This document shows, piece after piece, positions 10,414 through 20,498 of a DNA stretch of 64,000 nucleotides. The stretch lies in contig JAJZRU010000012.1 in NCBI GenBank assembly GCA_021802555.1, positions 1-64,000 on the forward strand. Reading direction: 5' to 3'. The translations under genes and the position numbers were made by a program. The notes beneath the pieces were generated by a model that was given only the letters and a program-made list of their open reading frames with translations, did no database searches and was not told the DNA's origin. This DNA comes from Pseudomonadota bacterium (GTDB lineage: Bacteria > Pseudomonadota > Gammaproteobacteria > Burkholderiales > Thiobacillaceae). Within the stretch, counting starts at the first letter, position 1, and every line of letters starts with the position of its first letter.

Positions 10414-11043
10414 ATGAAACATCCCCTCATTGCCCGCGAAGGCTGGTTTTATCTGGGCATCTGCACCCTGGTGGCCTTGGCCGTCACCTGGGCGCTGGCC
10501 TGGTGGGCGCTGCCTTTCTGGCTGACAGCGCTGTTCGTGCTGCAGTTTTTCCGTGATCCCCGCCGTGCAGCGCCCCAGGATGCGGAGGCTGTGCTGGCGC
10601 CTGCCGATGGCCGGGTCATCGTCGTCGAGCGCGCGCGCGATCCCTACCTCGACCGCGAGGCGCTGAAGATCAGCGTGTTCATGAACGTGTTCAACGTCCA
10701 CTCCAACCGCAGTCCCATGGCCGGGGAAGTAGGCGGGCGCTGGTATTTTCCGGGTGGCTACGTCAACGCCGCGCTGGACAAGGCGAGCGCCGAGAACGAA
10801 CGCAATGCGCTCGCCCTGCGCACGGCCCATGGCGACGTGACGGTCGTGCAGATCGCCGGCCTCATCGCGCGCCGCATCCTATGCTACGTGCGCACCGGGG
10901 ATAAGCTGGACGCCGGCCAGCGCTACGGATTCATCCGTTTCGGCTCGCGGGTGGACGTCTATCTGCCGCTCGCGGCGCAGGCGCAGGTCGGCCTGGGCGA
11001 CCGTGTCAAGGCCGGCCGCGACGTCATCGCCCGGTTTCCCTGA
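10414..11043 (+). CDS. psd: Phosphatidylserine decarboxylase proenzyme
   Basis: Makes phosphatidylethanolamine from phosphatidylserine at the inner membrane. It is 209 residues, the short PSD form. One or two N-terminal hydrophobic helices are followed by the HSNRSPM segment with a catalytic His. The self-cleavage site FGSRVD lies near the C-terminus; in the known family cleavage before Ser yields the pyruvoyl cofactor. It lies 18 bases upstream of pssA, so consecutive pathway steps are adjacent. Confidence 0.94.
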   Translation: MKHPLIAREGWFYLGICTLVALAVTWALAWWALPFWLTALFVLQFFRDPRRAAPQDAEAVLAPADGRVIVVERARDPYLDREALKISVFMNVFNVHSNRSPMAGEVGGRWYFPGGYVNAALDKASAENERNALALRTAHGDVTVVQIAGLIARRILCYVRTGDKLDAGQRYGFIRFGSRVDVYLPLAAQAQVGLGDRVKAGRDVIARFP

Positions 11044-11061
11044 CAGGCTACAATCCGCCCC

Positions 11062-11829
11062 ATGCTGGATTTCAAACACGTCAAAGGCGAGCATCCGCGC
11101 CTGCGCGAACGGGGCATCTACATATTGCCCAACCTGTTCACGACGGGCGCCTTGTTTGCAGGCTTTTATGCCATCGTCCAAGCGATGAACGGCGACTATG
11201 AGCTATCTGCCATTGCGATCTTCGTCGCCATGGTGCTGGACGGCCTGGACGGGCGCGTGGCCCGCTTGACGCGCACGCAGAGCGCATTCGGGGCCGAATA
11301 CGACAGCCTCTCGGACATGGTGTCCTTCGGCATCGCGCCGGCGCTCATCCTTTATGTCTATGCCCTGAAGGGGCTGGGCAAGATGGGCTGGATTGCTGCC
11401 TTCGTGTACTGTGCCGGCGCCGCGCTCAGGCTCGCGCGCTTCAATACCCAGTTGGAAGTCGCCGACAAGCGCTTCTTCCAGGGCCTGCCCAGCCCCAGTG
11501 CGGCCGCCCTGGTGACGGGCTTTGTCTGGGTCATGCAGGAATACGGCATCGCGGGGCCCGAGGTGGCCTGGCCGGCCTTTGCCATGACGCTGTTCGCCGG
11601 CCTGACCATGGTCAGCAACATCCGCTACTACAGCGGCAAGGAAATCAACCTGCGCCGCACCGTGCCGTTTTTCGTGATCCTGCTGGTGGTGCTGTTCTTC
11701 GTCCTGGTTTCCACCAGCCCGCCGGAAGTGCTGTTCGGCATGTTCGCCTGCTACGCCCTTTCAGGCTATGTGTACAGCGCCTGGGTCCGGTGGCGCAAGC
11801 GCCGCGGGGGCTTGTCAAGGGAAAAATAA
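11062..11829 (+). CDS. pssA: CDP-diacylglycerol-serine O-phosphatidyltransferase
   Basis: Membrane enzyme that makes phosphatidylserine from CDP-diacylglycerol and serine, feeding Psd. It is 255 residues with about seven to eight hydrophobic helices. The CDP-alcohol phosphotransferase signature DG..(D)GR.AR...G...D...D is seen in DGLDGRVARLTRTQSAFG followed by AEYDSLSD. It lies directly downstream of psd. Its last codons contain the presumed -35 element for the leuA leader. Confidence 0.94.
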   Translation: MLDFKHVKGEHPRLRERGIYILPNLFTTGALFAGFYAIVQAMNGDYELSAIAIFVAMVLDGLDGRVARLTRTQSAFGAEYDSLSDMVSFGIAPALILYVYALKGLGKMGWIAAFVYCAGAALRLARFNTQLEVADKRFFQGLPSPSAAALVTGFVWVMQEYGIAGPEVAWPAFAMTLFAGLTMVSNIRYYSGKEINLRRTVPFFVILLVVLFFVLVSTSPPEVLFGMFACYALSGYVYSAWVRWRKRRGGLSREK

Positions 11830-11839
11830 TCCGCATAAT
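11812..11839 (+). promoter_or_regulatory. Candidate sigma-70 promoter for the leuA leader
   Basis: TTGTCA (11812-11817) and CATAAT (11834-11839) are separated by 16 bases and lie at the end of pssA. A start 6-7 bases downstream would fall at about 11846, immediately before the ATG of the Leu-rich leader frame, making that frame almost leaderless. Confidence 0.5.
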
Positions 11840-11846
11840 TTAAACC

Positions 11847-11933
11847 ATGTCCAAACGTTGCTGTGCCTTCCGCCAGCCCTCTTTTCTCCTCTGCCTGTCG
11901 AACATGCAGTTCGGCACCCTGCTGCTGCCCTAA
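11847..11933 (+). CDS. Putative leader peptide of leuA (28 residues, Leu-rich)
   Basis: A short frame ATG...TAA in the 195-base gap between pssA and leuA encodes 28 residues with six leucines (PSFLLCLS and TLLLP) and an early Cys-Cys. It ends CTG CTG CTG CCC TAA, and CTGCCC/GGGCAG around the stop form a six-base hairpin. Clustered codons for the pathway end product are the hallmark of ribosome-mediated attenuation leaders. No clear downstream terminator hairpin is visible, so the mechanism is unproven. The predicted promoter would start transcription right at the ATG. Confidence 0.5.
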   Translation: MSKRCCAFRQPSFLLCLSNMQFGTLLLP

Positions 11934-12024
11934 GGGCAGACACGACCTCTTTCCCCCTCGAAGCATGATGCCCCGCCCGCGCCCTCGAAGGCCGGGCCAT
12001 CCGCCGCAGCTTTTGGAGAATGAA

Positions 12025-13560
12025 ATGACCGAACGTTTGTACATCTTCGACACCACCCTGCGCGACGGGGAACAAAGCCCGGGCGCTTCCATGACGCGCG
12101 ACGAGAAGCTGCGCATCGCGCGCCAGCTCGAAAAGCTTGGGGTGGACATCATCGAAGCCGGGTTTGCCGCCGCCAGCCCCGGCGACGCCCAGGCCATCCG
12201 CACCATCGCCGAGCACATCAAGACGTCGACGGTCTGTTCGCTGGCGCGCGCCAACGAAAAGGACATCCGCGCCGCCGGCGATGCCGTGCGGCCGGCGCAG
12301 TCGGCGCGCATCCACACCTTCATCGCTACCAGCCCCATCCACATGGAGAAGAAGCTGCGCATGACGCCGGACCAGGTATTGGAGCGGGCGGTGGCGGCGG
12401 TCAAGCTGGCGCGCGAATACACCGACGACGTCGAATTCTCCGCCGAGGACGCGGTGCGCTCCGATCTGGATTTTCTCTGCCGGGTGTTCGAGGCCGTCAT
12501 CACCGCCGGTGCGCGCACCGTCAACGTCCCGGATACGGTGGGCTATTCGATCCCCGCCTTGTGGGGCGAGCGCATGCGCCAGCTCATCGAGCGGGTGCCG
12601 AATGCCGACAAGGTCATCTGGTCCACCCATTGCCACAACGATCTCGGCATGGCCGTGGCCAATTCGCTTGCCGCGGTGATGGGCGGCGCGCGCCAGGTCG
12701 AATGCACCATCAATGGCCTGGGCGAGCGCGCCGGCAATGCTTCGCTGGAAGAAATCGTCATGGCCGTGCGCACCCGCCGGGACGTCTTCGGTTGCGATAC
12801 GCGCATCGACACTACGCAGATCGTGCCCACTTCCAAGCTGGTGTCCACCATCACCGGCTACCCGGTGCAGCCCAACAAGGCCATCGTCGGGGCGAATGCT
12901 TTTGCGCACGAATCCGGTATCCATCAGGACGGCGTGCTCAAGCACCGCGAAACCTATGAAATCATGCGCGCCGAAGACGTGGGCTGGAATGCCAACCGCC
13001 TGACCTTGGGCAAACTGTCCGGGCGCAACGCCTTCAAGACCAAGCTGGCCGAACTGGGCATCGTGCTGGACGGCGAGGAGGCCTTGAATGCGGCGTTTGC
13101 CCGCTTCAAGGAGCTGGCCGACAAGAAGCGGGAAATCTTCGACGAGGATTTGCAGGCGCTGGTGTCGGACGAAACCTCTGCCGACGAGCGCGAGCGCTAT
13201 AAGCTGGTCTCTATGCGGGTGGTGTCGGAGACGGGCGAAACCCCAAACGCCAAGGTGGTGTTTGCCGACGATGGGGTGGAGAAAGAAGCCCGAGGGGAGG
13301 GTTCGGGGCCCGTGGATGCCGCCTTCAAGGCCCTCGAGTCCGTGGTGCAGAGCGATGCCGACCTGCTGCTCTATTCGGTCAACAACATCACCAGCGGCAC
13401 CGATGCCCAGGGGGAGGTGACAGTGCGGCTGGCCAAGGCCGGGCGGGTGGTCAACGGCCAGGGGGCCGACACCGACATCGTGGTGGCCTCCGTCAAGGCT
13501 TATTTACATGCCCTGAACAAGCTCGATTCCAAGTTGGAGCGGGCGCACCCTCAGGTTTAG
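12025..13560 (+). CDS. leuA: 2-Isopropylmalate synthase
   Basis: Condenses acetyl-CoA with 2-oxoisovalerate, the committed leucine step. It is 511 residues. The start chosen is the ATG ([20 protein letters not shown]) preceded by TTTTGGAGAA, since family members begin here; an in-frame extension upstream is not supported. The TIM-barrel signature [13 protein letters not shown] and the metal site [13 protein letters not shown] are present, and a C-terminal regulatory domain for leucine feedback begins near residue 390. The 3' end lies three bases from a convergent gene. Confidence 0.96.
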   Translation: MTERLYIFDTTLRDGEQSPGASMTRDEKLRIARQLEKLGVDIIEAGFAAASPGDAQAIRTIAEHIKTSTVCSLARANEKDIRAAGDAVRPAQSARIHTFIATSPIHMEKKLRMTPDQVLERAVAAVKLAREYTDDVEFSAEDAVRSDLDFLCRVFEAVITAGARTVNVPDTVGYSIPALWGERMRQLIERVPNADKVIWSTHCHNDLGMAVANSLAAVMGGARQVECTINGLGERAGNASLEEIVMAVRTRRDVFGCDTRIDTTQIVPTSKLVSTITGYPVQPNKAIVGANAFAHESGIHQDGVLKHRETYEIMRAEDVGWNANRLTLGKLSGRNAFKTKLAELGIVLDGEEALNAAFARFKELADKKREIFDEDLQALVSDETSADERERYKLVSMRVVSETGETPNAKVVFADDGVEKEARGEGSGPVDAAFKALESVVQSDADLLLYSVNNITSGTDAQGEVTVRLAKAGRVVNGQGADTDIVVASVKAYLHALNKLDSKLERAHPQV

Positions 13561-13563
13561 GTG

Positions 13564-14031
13564 CTACAAGCCCAACGGCCGCGCGGGAATGCCGGCGCCG
13601 GCGCGCTCCCAGGCGGCCTCGAAATGCAGTTGCCAGGGCGCGGCGGCGCGTCGGTCGCGCGGCGCGTAGCGGGCATTCCAGTTGTCTGCGCTCGGGCGCA
13701 GCAAAAGGCCTTTGTCGTCGGCCAGAAAATAGCATTCCGGCGCCGGCTCTTCCTCCTGGAGCCGAATTTCGATGAGATGGCCGAAGCGGGCAAGAAGATC
13801 CAGCAGGGCGGGACAGCGGGCGTACAGATGGCGGGTATCGGAGAGCAGAAATTCTGCGCGGCGCTGCGGCCCGGCCAGCAAGAAATTTTTTAACGCCGGA
13901 GCCAGTTGGGCGTTGTTCCAGTTCTGATCGCTCAGGGCATCTTCCCGCAACCGTACGCGCCGGCTCGCCTGGTCGAGCATTTCCTGGGCGGCCCGGCGCC
14001 AATCGGCGGCGGTCAAAAGGCTTATTCCCAT
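13564..14031 (-). CDS. Conserved hypothetical protein
   Basis: 155 residues, no signal peptide or membrane segment, with a WxxxAQEMLDQASRRVRL N-terminus and a C-terminal WQLHFEAAWERA segment. The central part (RHLYARCPALLDLLARFGHL) could belong to a small mixed alpha/beta fold. Its start overlaps the end of the cupin gene by ten bases, so the two are probably co-translated. I do not recognise a function. Confidence 0.75.
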   Translation of the reverse strand: MGISLLTAADWRRAAQEMLDQASRRVRLREDALSDQNWNNAQLAPALKNFLLAGPQRRAEFLLSDTRHLYARCPALLDLLARFGHLIEIRLQEEEPAPECYFLADDKGLLLRPSADNWNARYAPRDRRAAAPWQLHFEAAWERAGAGIPARPLGL

Positions 14032-15125
14032 TGCAGCCAGCCCGCTTCGTACCAGCCGTGCAGAAGCGTTGCCAACGCCGGAGCATAGACGCCCGGGGCA
14101 AGCCTGCGGCCGTCCGCCAGGGCACGCAAGGCGGCCGCACTTCGGGGCGGCGCGGCCACTTCCTCGCCGTTGCAGAAAAAGCGGCGCCCGCGAAACAGCA
14201 GGCGGCTGCGCCGGTCGAGGGCGACGCCGCGGCGGGCCAGCTTGCGGGTGAAGGCCGCCAGACCCGGCGGACGGGCCGGCGGCTCGAAAAATACCGATGG
14301 CTTGGGTTCGGAGAACCAGCTGCCGGCAAATCGAGCCACATCGGCATCCGTCCAGCGCATACCCCCCAGCAGGGATGCGACCTGGGACACCAGATCGTCG
14401 CTCAACTCGCCGGGGTGGCGCTGCCGATGCAGGTCCGGGTCAGCGTAGCGCCCAGGCAAATCGAGGTGCTCGTGCAGCCAGTCGAGAAATCCGACGGCCA
14501 GTTCCTGCGCCGACGGGGCACGAAAGCCGATGGAATAAGTCATGCACTCGCCTTCGGCAATGCCGTCATGGGCGTAATGGGGCGGCAGATAGAGCATGTC
14601 GCCGGGCTCCAGCACCCACTCCTGTTCGGCCTCGAAGCGGCGCAAAATCCTGAGCGGCACGCCGGGGAGCAGTTCCATATCCTGCTGCGCTGATATGCGC
14701 CAACGCCGCCGCCCCAGTCCTTGCAGCAGAAACACATCATAGGAGTCGAAATGCGGCCCCACGCCGCCGCCGGGCGCGGCATAGCTGACCATGAGATCGT
14801 CCAGGCGGGCGCGGGGAATGAAATCGAAGCGCGTGAGCAAGTCGGCGCCCGCATCCAGCCAGTGGTCCACCGATTGCACCAGCAGTGTCCAACGCTTATT
14901 GGGCAGGCGCGTGAAATCCTTGGCCGCGAAGGGACCGTGGGCAACTCTCCAGCCCGTCCGCGTCTGCGACACCAGGCGCGACTCGACGTCTTCCCGGCAC
15001 GCCAGGTTCATGAGGTCGTGGGGGCTCAGCAGCCCCTTGAAGCCGGGTAGGGCCTGACGGATGAGCAGCGGCTTTTTGTGCCAGCAGCGGGCGAGAAAGT
15101 TTTCCGGGGCGAGGCCGCCGAGCAT
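14022..15125 (-). CDS. JmjC/cupin-type ribosomal oxygenase (RoxA/YcfD-like)
   Basis: A 2-oxoglutarate/Fe(II) oxygenase-like protein of 367 residues. The iron site motif HFDSYDVFLLQG (HxD) is seen near residue 125, followed by the double-stranded beta-helix segment ending LPPHYAHDG with the distal His, and a C-terminal winged-helix-like part. In E. coli the YcfD homologue hydroxylates an Arg of ribosomal protein L16; that activity is inferred. I chose the ATG at 15125 (MLGGLAPENFLARCW); another in-frame ATG lies at 15155. It diverges from slyD. Confidence 0.85.
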   Translation of the reverse strand: MLGGLAPENFLARCWHKKPLLIRQALPGFKGLLSPHDLMNLACREDVESRLVSQTRTGWRVAHGPFAAKDFTRLPNKRWTLLVQSVDHWLDAGADLLTRFDFIPRARLDDLMVSYAAPGGGVGPHFDSYDVFLLQGLGRRRWRISAQQDMELLPGVPLRILRRFEAEQEWVLEPGDMLYLPPHYAHDGIAEGECMTYSIGFRAPSAQELAVGFLDWLHEHLDLPGRYADPDLHRQRHPGELSDDLVSQVASLLGGMRWTDADVARFAGSWFSEPKPSVFFEPPARPPGLAAFTRKLARRGVALDRRSRLLFRGRRFFCNGEEVAAPPRSAAALRALADGRRLAPGVYAPALATLLHGWYEAGWLQWE

Positions 15126-15231
15126 GGGTAGGCTTGCTAAAATGCAATGGTGCATTATGCGGGCAATGCCGGTGCCTTGAAACCGTGCGCTCCCGCGATG
15201 TGCTCCCGCCAACCCCACGCAAGGATTCGCC

Positions 15232-15723
15232 ATGACCGCCATCGAAAAAGACACCGTCGTGACCCTCGAATATGAGGTCTATGACCTCGACGGCAAGCTG
15301 CTGGAAAAGAGCGACGAGCCCGTGAGCTATCTGCACGGCGGCTACGACAACATTTTCCCGCCCGTGGAGCGCGCCCTGGAGGGCAAGCAGGCGGGCGATG
15401 CCGTGGAATTGAAGCTGCAGCCGGCCGATGCCTTCGGCGAGTACGACGAGGCCCTCGTGCGCGTGGAGCCGCGCGACCAGTTCCCCGACAATATCGAGAT
15501 AGGCATGCAGTTCGTGGGTTCGCCGGTGGGGGCGGAAGAGGACGCCGAGGTGGTGTACACCGTCACCGAAGTGGCAGAGGACAAGGTGGTGGTGGACGGC
15601 AACCATCCCTATGCCGGGGAGGCGGTGCGTTTCAAGTGCACGGTTTCCGGCGTGCGCACCGCGGACGCTCATGAAGTCGCCCACGGACATGCGCATGCCG
15701 AACACGGCCATCACCACCACTGA
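15232..15723 (+). CDS. slyD: FKBP-type peptidyl-prolyl isomerase SlyD
   Basis: Cytosolic prolyl isomerase and chaperone, 163 residues. An FKBP half ([17 protein letters not shown]) flanks the inserted IF chaperone domain ([12 protein letters not shown]...). The C-terminal tail is His-rich ([13 protein letters not shown]), as in SlyD proteins that bind nickel and other metals. The stop lies 55 bases before accA. Confidence 0.94.
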   Translation: MTAIEKDTVVTLEYEVYDLDGKLLEKSDEPVSYLHGGYDNIFPPVERALEGKQAGDAVELKLQPADAFGEYDEALVRVEPRDQFPDNIEIGMQFVGSPVGAEEDAEVVYTVTEVAEDKVVVDGNHPYAGEAVRFKCTVSGVRTADAHEVAHGHAHAEHGHHHH

Positions 15724-15778
15724 TCGCCGCGCGGTTCGCGTTAAAATGCCGGCCTGCTTAGCCAGGTCGGCTTTTCCC

Positions 15779-16738
15779 ATGAAAATTACATTTTTGGAAT
15801 TCGAGCAGCCCGTTGCCGAATTGGAGTCCAAGATAGAGGAACTGCGCTTCGTGCAGGACGACTCGGCGCTGGACATCTCGGAGGAAATCCAGCGTCTGCA
15901 AAAGAAAAGCCGGACGTTGACCAAGGAGATATACGCCAAGCTGTCCGCCTGGCAGATCTCCCAGGTGGCGCGCCATCCGCAGCGCCCCTATACCCTGGAT
16001 TACATCGGCGGATTGTTCACCGAATTCCAGGAGCTGCACGGCGATCGCGGTTTTGCCGACGATCCGGCCATCGTCGGCGGCATCGCGCGCTTCAACGGCG
16101 CGCCGGTGATGGTGATCGGGCACCAGAAGGGGCGCGACATCAAGGAGCGGCAATATCGCAATTTCGGCATGCCGCGGCCGGAAGGCTATCGCAAGGCCCT
16201 GCGCCTCATGCGCCTGGCGGAAAAATTCTCGCTCCCGCTCTTCACCTTCATCGATACGCCGGGGGCCTATCCCGGCATCGGCGCCGAAGAGCGCGGCCAG
16301 TCCGAAGCCATCGCGCGCAATCTCTATGTCATGGCGGAGCTCAAGACGCCGGTGATATGCTCGGTCATCGGCGAAGGCGGCTCGGGCGGCGCGCTGGCCA
16401 TCGGCGTGGGCGACCGCACGCTGATCCTGCAATATTCCACTTATTCCGTGATCTCGCCCGAAGGCTGCGCCTCCATCCTGTGGAAGAGCGCGGAGCAGGC
16501 GCCTGAGGCGGCAGAGACCCTGGGCATCACCGCGCCGCGCCTGCTGGGCCTGGGTCTGGTGGATCGCGTGGTGGACGAACCTTTGGGCGGCGCGCACCGC
16601 GATTGGCCGGCCATGTTCGGCGCGCTCAGCGGGGCGCTGGCGGAGGCCGCGGCGGAAGTCAAGGCACGTCCCTTGGACGAGGTGCTCAACGCGCGTTACG
16701 AGAAACTCATGCGATACGGGCGTTTCAAGGAAGCGTAG
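15779..16738 (+). CDS. accA: Acetyl-CoA carboxylase carboxyltransferase alpha subunit
   Basis: With AccD transfers the carboxyl group from carboxybiotin to acetyl-CoA in fatty acid synthesis. It is 319 residues, starting [16 protein letters not shown], the expected N-terminus; an upstream in-frame extension overlapping slyD is not used. Family motifs include [32 protein letters not shown] and [10 protein letters not shown] (oxyanion hole). It is followed by tilS, a common betaproteobacterial pair. Confidence 0.97.
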   Translation: MKITFLEFEQPVAELESKIEELRFVQDDSALDISEEIQRLQKKSRTLTKEIYAKLSAWQISQVARHPQRPYTLDYIGGLFTEFQELHGDRGFADDPAIVGGIARFNGAPVMVIGHQKGRDIKERQYRNFGMPRPEGYRKALRLMRLAEKFSLPLFTFIDTPGAYPGIGAEERGQSEAIARNLYVMAELKTPVICSVIGEGGSGGALAIGVGDRTLILQYSTYSVISPEGCASILWKSAEQAPEAAETLGITAPRLLGLGLVDRVVDEPLGGAHRDWPAMFGALSGALAEAAAEVKARPLDEVLNARYEKLMRYGRFKEA

Positions 16739-16784
16739 TCCGGGCACCAACGGCACCGGCCGCGGTCTGAAGGCGGACAGGCCC

Positions 16785-18119
16785 ATGAACGCGAAATCCA
16801 CCCCGCTCATCGACATCGTGCGCGCCGTGCTGGCCGGCCACCTGGCCGGCGTTGCGCGCGTGCGGCTGGGCTTGTCCGGCGGCCTGGATTCGGTGGCGCT
16901 GCTGCACCTGCTCGGCCGCCTGCGGCGCGAGCGTGCTTTCGAACTTGCCGCCATGCACGTTCACCACGGGCTGAGTCCGGATGCCGATGCCTGGGCGGCG
17001 CACTGCCAGGCGCTGTGTCTGCAGTGCGGGGTGCCCTGCGAGGTGGTCCGCATCGAGGTCGGCAGGCGCCATCCGCAAGGTTTGGAGGGCGCGGCGCGGA
17101 TCGCCCGCTATCAGGCGCTGGCGGCGCCGGGGGCGGATATCCTGGTGACGGCCCATCACGAGGACGATCAGGCGGAAACCGTGCTCCTGGCGTTGCTGCG
17201 CGGCGGCGCCTTGCGTGCCCTGGCGGCCATGCCCGACGCCCGCGACCGATCGGGGCTGCGCCACCTGCGGCCGCTGTTGGGTGTGGCGCGCAGCGATCTG
17301 GAGGCGTATGCGCGCGAGCACTACCTTACCTGGGTCGATGACGAGAGCAATAAAGACACGATGTTTCGCCGCAATGCCTTGCGGCAGACGGTATTCCCTG
17401 TGCTGGAAGGGCATTTTCCGGATTATCGCAGGCGCCTGGCCGCGGCGGCGGCCGGCTTCGGCGAGGCCGCCGCGCTGCTCGACCAGCTGGCCGAGCAGGA
17501 CGCCGCCCTGGATGCCGGCGGGGGGCTGGCCTGCGCGCGTCTGGCAGCGCTGGGCGAGGCGCGCGCGCGCAACGCGCTGGCATGGTTCATCCGCCGCTCC
17601 GGCGTCCCGGTGCCGCCGCCGCGGCGCCTGCGGGAGGCCCTGCGCCAGGTGCTGGAGGCGGCGCCGCAAAGCCTGCCGGCCATCGCTCTGGAACGAGCCA
17701 GCCTCAGGCGTCATCGCGGCCATGTTTATGTGGTGCCGGCGATGTCGGCCCTGGGCTGCGCGTGCTGGCTTTGGCGCGGCGAGACGGTGCTGCCGCTGAC
17801 GGGCAGCCCGCTGCGGCTGAGGTTCGACGCCGTCACGGGGCACGGCCTGCGCCGGGCCGGACTGGCCGCGCGCACCGTCAGCGTGCGGCTGCGCCAGGGC
17901 GGCGAGCGCCTGGCGCTGCATGCGGGCGGACCGACGCGCAGCCTCAAGAACCTGTTCCAGGAGGCCGGCGTGCCGCCGTGGTGGCGCAGCCTGTGGCCCC
18001 TGGTCTGGGTCGATGAAACCCTGGCGGCCGTGCCCGGTGTCGGCGTACACCCCGACTGGCAGGCTCGCCCCGGCGAGCCGGGGCTGCGCATTTCGGCGCA
18101 AGAGGAGCCGGCATCCTGA
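16785..18119 (+). CDS. tilS: tRNA(Ile)-lysidine synthetase
   Basis: Modifies C34 of the tRNA-Ile CAU anticodon to lysidine so that it reads AUA. It is 444 residues. The N-type ATP pyrophosphatase P-loop is SGGLDS at residues 31-36; HHGLSPDAD and [12 protein letters not shown]-like segments follow (here [13 protein letters not shown]). The C-terminal lysidine domain includes [15 protein letters not shown]. It is separated from accA by 46 bases. Confidence 0.95.
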   Translation: MNAKSTPLIDIVRAVLAGHLAGVARVRLGLSGGLDSVALLHLLGRLRRERAFELAAMHVHHGLSPDADAWAAHCQALCLQCGVPCEVVRIEVGRRHPQGLEGAARIARYQALAAPGADILVTAHHEDDQAETVLLALLRGGALRALAAMPDARDRSGLRHLRPLLGVARSDLEAYAREHYLTWVDDESNKDTMFRRNALRQTVFPVLEGHFPDYRRRLAAAAAGFGEAAALLDQLAEQDAALDAGGGLACARLAALGEARARNALAWFIRRSGVPVPPPRRLREALRQVLEAAPQSLPAIALERASLRRHRGHVYVVPAMSALGCACWLWRGETVLPLTGSPLRLRFDAVTGHGLRRAGLAARTVSVRLRQGGERLALHAGGPTRSLKNLFQEAGVPPWWRSLWPLVWVDETLAAVPGVGVHPDWQARPGEPGLRISAQEEPAS

Positions 18120-18183
18120 GGGCCCGGCATGCTATCATTTCCCGCTCGATTTTCCATCTGCAGACCAGAAATCCGGAGTGAAC

Positions 18184-18609
18184 ATGGCCCTAGAGCGCAC
18201 CCTGTCCATCATCAAGCCCGATGCCGTGGGCAAGAATGTCATCGGCAAGATCTACAGCCGCTTCGAAACCAACGGCCTGCGCGTCGTCGCCGCCAAGATG
18301 CGCCACTTGTCGCGGCGCGAAGCGGAAGGCTTCTACGCAGTGCATCGCGAACGCCCTTTTTTCAAGGATCTGGTCGATTTCATGGCGTCCGGCCCGGTCA
18401 TGATCCAGGTCCTTGAGGGCGAGAACGCGATTGCCAAGAATCGCGAGCTGATGGGGGCCACCGACCCCAAGAAGGCGGCTCCCGGCACCATCCGCGCGGA
18501 TTTCGCCGCCAGCATCGATGCCAACGCCGTGCACGGTTCGGACGCTGCGGAGACTGCCGCGGTCGAGATCGCCTATTTTTTTCCCGCCAGCGAAATCTGC
18601 GGCCGCTGA
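18184..18609 (+). CDS. ndk: Nucleoside diphosphate kinase
   Basis: Transfers phosphate between nucleoside tri- and diphosphates via a phospho-His. It is 141 residues. The start [15 protein letters not shown] is canonical, and the active-site His117 sits in NAVHGSD. It is the first gene of the ndk-rlmN-pilF-rodZ-ispG-hisS-yfgM-bamB-der cluster. Confidence 0.97.
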   Translation: MALERTLSIIKPDAVGKNVIGKIYSRFETNGLRVVAAKMRHLSRREAEGFYAVHRERPFFKDLVDFMASGPVMIQVLEGENAIAKNRELMGATDPKKAAPGTIRADFAASIDANAVHGSDAAETAAVEIAYFFPASEICGR

Positions 18610-18627
18610 GCGGGACTTCCCAGCGTT

Positions 18628-19728
18628 TTGCAAAACCTGCTCGAACTCACCCTTCCGCAGCTGGCCGACTGGTTCGCGCAGCAGGGCGAGAAACCCTTCC
18701 GCGCCCGCCAGCTCATGAAATGGCTGCATCAGGCAGGCGTGGCGGATTTTATGCGCATGTCCGATCTGTCCAAGGGGCTGCGGGAAAAGCTGCAGGCCGC
18801 GGCGGTCATTGCGCCGCCCCTGGTGAAATTCGAGCATGCGTCCGCCGACGGCACGCGCAAATGGCTGTTCGACGCAGGCGTCGGCAATGGCATCGAGGCG
18901 GTCTTTATTCCTGAAGACGACCGCGGCACCTTGTGCATTTCCTCGCAGGTCGGCTGCGCCCTGGAATGCCGCTTCTGCAGCACCGGCCGGCAGGGCTTCA
19001 ACCGCAATCTCGGCGTGGGCGAAATCGTCGGCCAGCTGTGGCACGCGCAGCGCGCCCTGCGCGGTGCGCCCAATCGCCTGGGGGGCGAGATTGCCGACCG
19101 TCCGGTGAGCAATGTGGTGATGATGGGCATGGGTGAGCCCCTGGCGAATTTCGAGAACGTGGCGCAGGCGCTGGAAATCATGCTGGACGACCATGCCTAT
19201 GGCCTGTCGCGGCGCCGCGTCACGGTATCCACTTCGGGCTTGGTGCCCGCCATGGAGCGCCTGGCCCAGCGCGTGCCGGTGGCCCTCGCCGTGTCGCTGC
19301 ACGCGCCCAACGACGCCCTGCGCGACGAGCTGGTGCCCATCAACCGCAAATATCCCATTGCCCAGCTGCTGGCCGCCTGCGAACGCTATTTGGCGGTGGC
19401 GCCGCGCGACTTCATCACCTTCGAATACGTCATGCTCGACGGTGTGAACGACCGGCCGCAGCATGCGGCCCAATTGGCCGGCTTGCTGTGCGGCATCCCC
19501 AGCAAGCTCAACCTCATTCCTTTCAATCCGTTCGCCGGGGCCGGCCTGCGCCGCAGCCCCATGGAGCGCGTGCTGGACTTCCAGCGCCGCCTGCAGGATG
19601 CCGGTTACGTCGCCACGGTGCGCAAGACGCGCGGCGATGACATCAACGCCGCTTGCGGCCAGCTGGCCGGGCAGGTGCAGGACAAGACGGGCCGCGTCGT
19701 GCAGCATCCGGCGCGAGCCTCGGTATAG
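18628..19728 (+). CDS. rlmN: Dual-specificity 23S rRNA/tRNA C2-adenosine methyltransferase
   Basis: Radical SAM enzyme methylating A2503 of 23S rRNA and A37 of some tRNAs. It is 366 residues with a TTG start 18 bases after ndk. The radical SAM triad C110xxxC114xxC117 is in [25 protein letters not shown] and the C-terminal [14 protein letters not shown] segment, containing the catalytic Cys, are typical. Confidence 0.95.
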   Translation: MQNLLELTLPQLADWFAQQGEKPFRARQLMKWLHQAGVADFMRMSDLSKGLREKLQAAAVIAPPLVKFEHASADGTRKWLFDAGVGNGIEAVFIPEDDRGTLCISSQVGCALECRFCSTGRQGFNRNLGVGEIVGQLWHAQRALRGAPNRLGGEIADRPVSNVVMMGMGEPLANFENVAQALEIMLDDHAYGLSRRRVTVSTSGLVPAMERLAQRVPVALAVSLHAPNDALRDELVPINRKYPIAQLLAACERYLAVAPRDFITFEYVMLDGVNDRPQHAAQLAGLLCGIPSKLNLIPFNPFAGAGLRRSPMERVLDFQRRLQDAGYVATVRKTRGDDINAACGQLAGQVQDKTGRVVQHPARASV

Positions 19729-19736
19729 GAGTGGCC

Positions 19737-20498
19737 ATGTCGCGTTTCCGCTTTGCGTTCCTGTTCCTCGTCGCCGCGCTGGCGGGCTGCGCGCAAAATC
19801 CCGTGGCCGCGCCGGAAAGCAAGCAGGCGGCGGGAAATCTGCATCGTGCCAAAGTGATGACCGACCTCGCCGCGGCATATTTGCAGCGCGGCGAAATACG
19901 CGTTGCGCTGTCGCAGGTGCGCCAGGCCATCGAGGCCGACAAGCGCTATCCGGAGGCCTACGACGTTCTGGGCCTGATCTACATGGATCTGGCCGAGGAC
20001 AAGCTGGCCGAGGAAAATTTCCGCAAGGCGCTGGATCTCGATCCGAAAAACTCAGACATCCACAACAATCTCGGATATTTCTACTGCACCCGCGGCCGCT
20101 ACAAAGAGGGGCTGGAACAACTCCAGCGCGCGCTGCAGAACCCGCTGTACCGCACGCCCGAGCTGGCAATGTACAACACCGGCATATGCCATGAGAAGGA
20201 GGGGAAGATGGCGGAGGCCGAGGCCGATTTCCGCCGCGCGCTCACCTTGCGCCCCGATTACGGCTTCGCCATGCTGAGTCTGGCCAAACTCTATTATGCG
20301 CAGCATCGCCTGGCGGAAGCGGAGAAGCAGATGCTGCGCTACGGGCAGCTGGCCCGCCCCACGCCGCAAAGCCTGTGGTTCGGGGTGGAGCTTGAGCGCA
20401 AGCGCGGCGACAAGGCGCAGGAAGAAGCCTATGCCGATCAGCTGCGCAGGCTCTTCCCGAACTCCCCCGAGGCGCAGCAGCTGAATCCCGCGCCATGA
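19737..20498 (+). CDS. pilF: Type IV pilus biogenesis lipoprotein PilF/PilW (TPR)
   Basis: Outer-membrane pilotin that helps the PilQ secretin assemble. It is 253 residues with a lipoprotein signal peptide (lipobox LAGC at about residues 16-19) and at least five tetratricopeptide repeats, for example around YPEAYDVLGLIYMDL and NSDIHNNLGYFYC. The start used is the ATG just after rlmN; an in-frame GTG lies two codons upstream. Its stop overlaps the rodZ ATG by four bases. Confidence 0.9.
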   Translation: MSRFRFAFLFLVAALAGCAQNPVAAPESKQAAGNLHRAKVMTDLAAAYLQRGEIRVALSQVRQAIEADKRYPEAYDVLGLIYMDLAEDKLAEENFRKALDLDPKNSDIHNNLGYFYCTRGRYKEGLEQLQRALQNPLYRTPELAMYNTGICHEKEGKMAEAEADFRRALTLRPDYGFAMLSLAKLYYAQHRLAEAEKQMLRYGQLARPTPQSLWFGVELERKRGDKAQEEAYADQLRRLFPNSPEAQQLNPAP

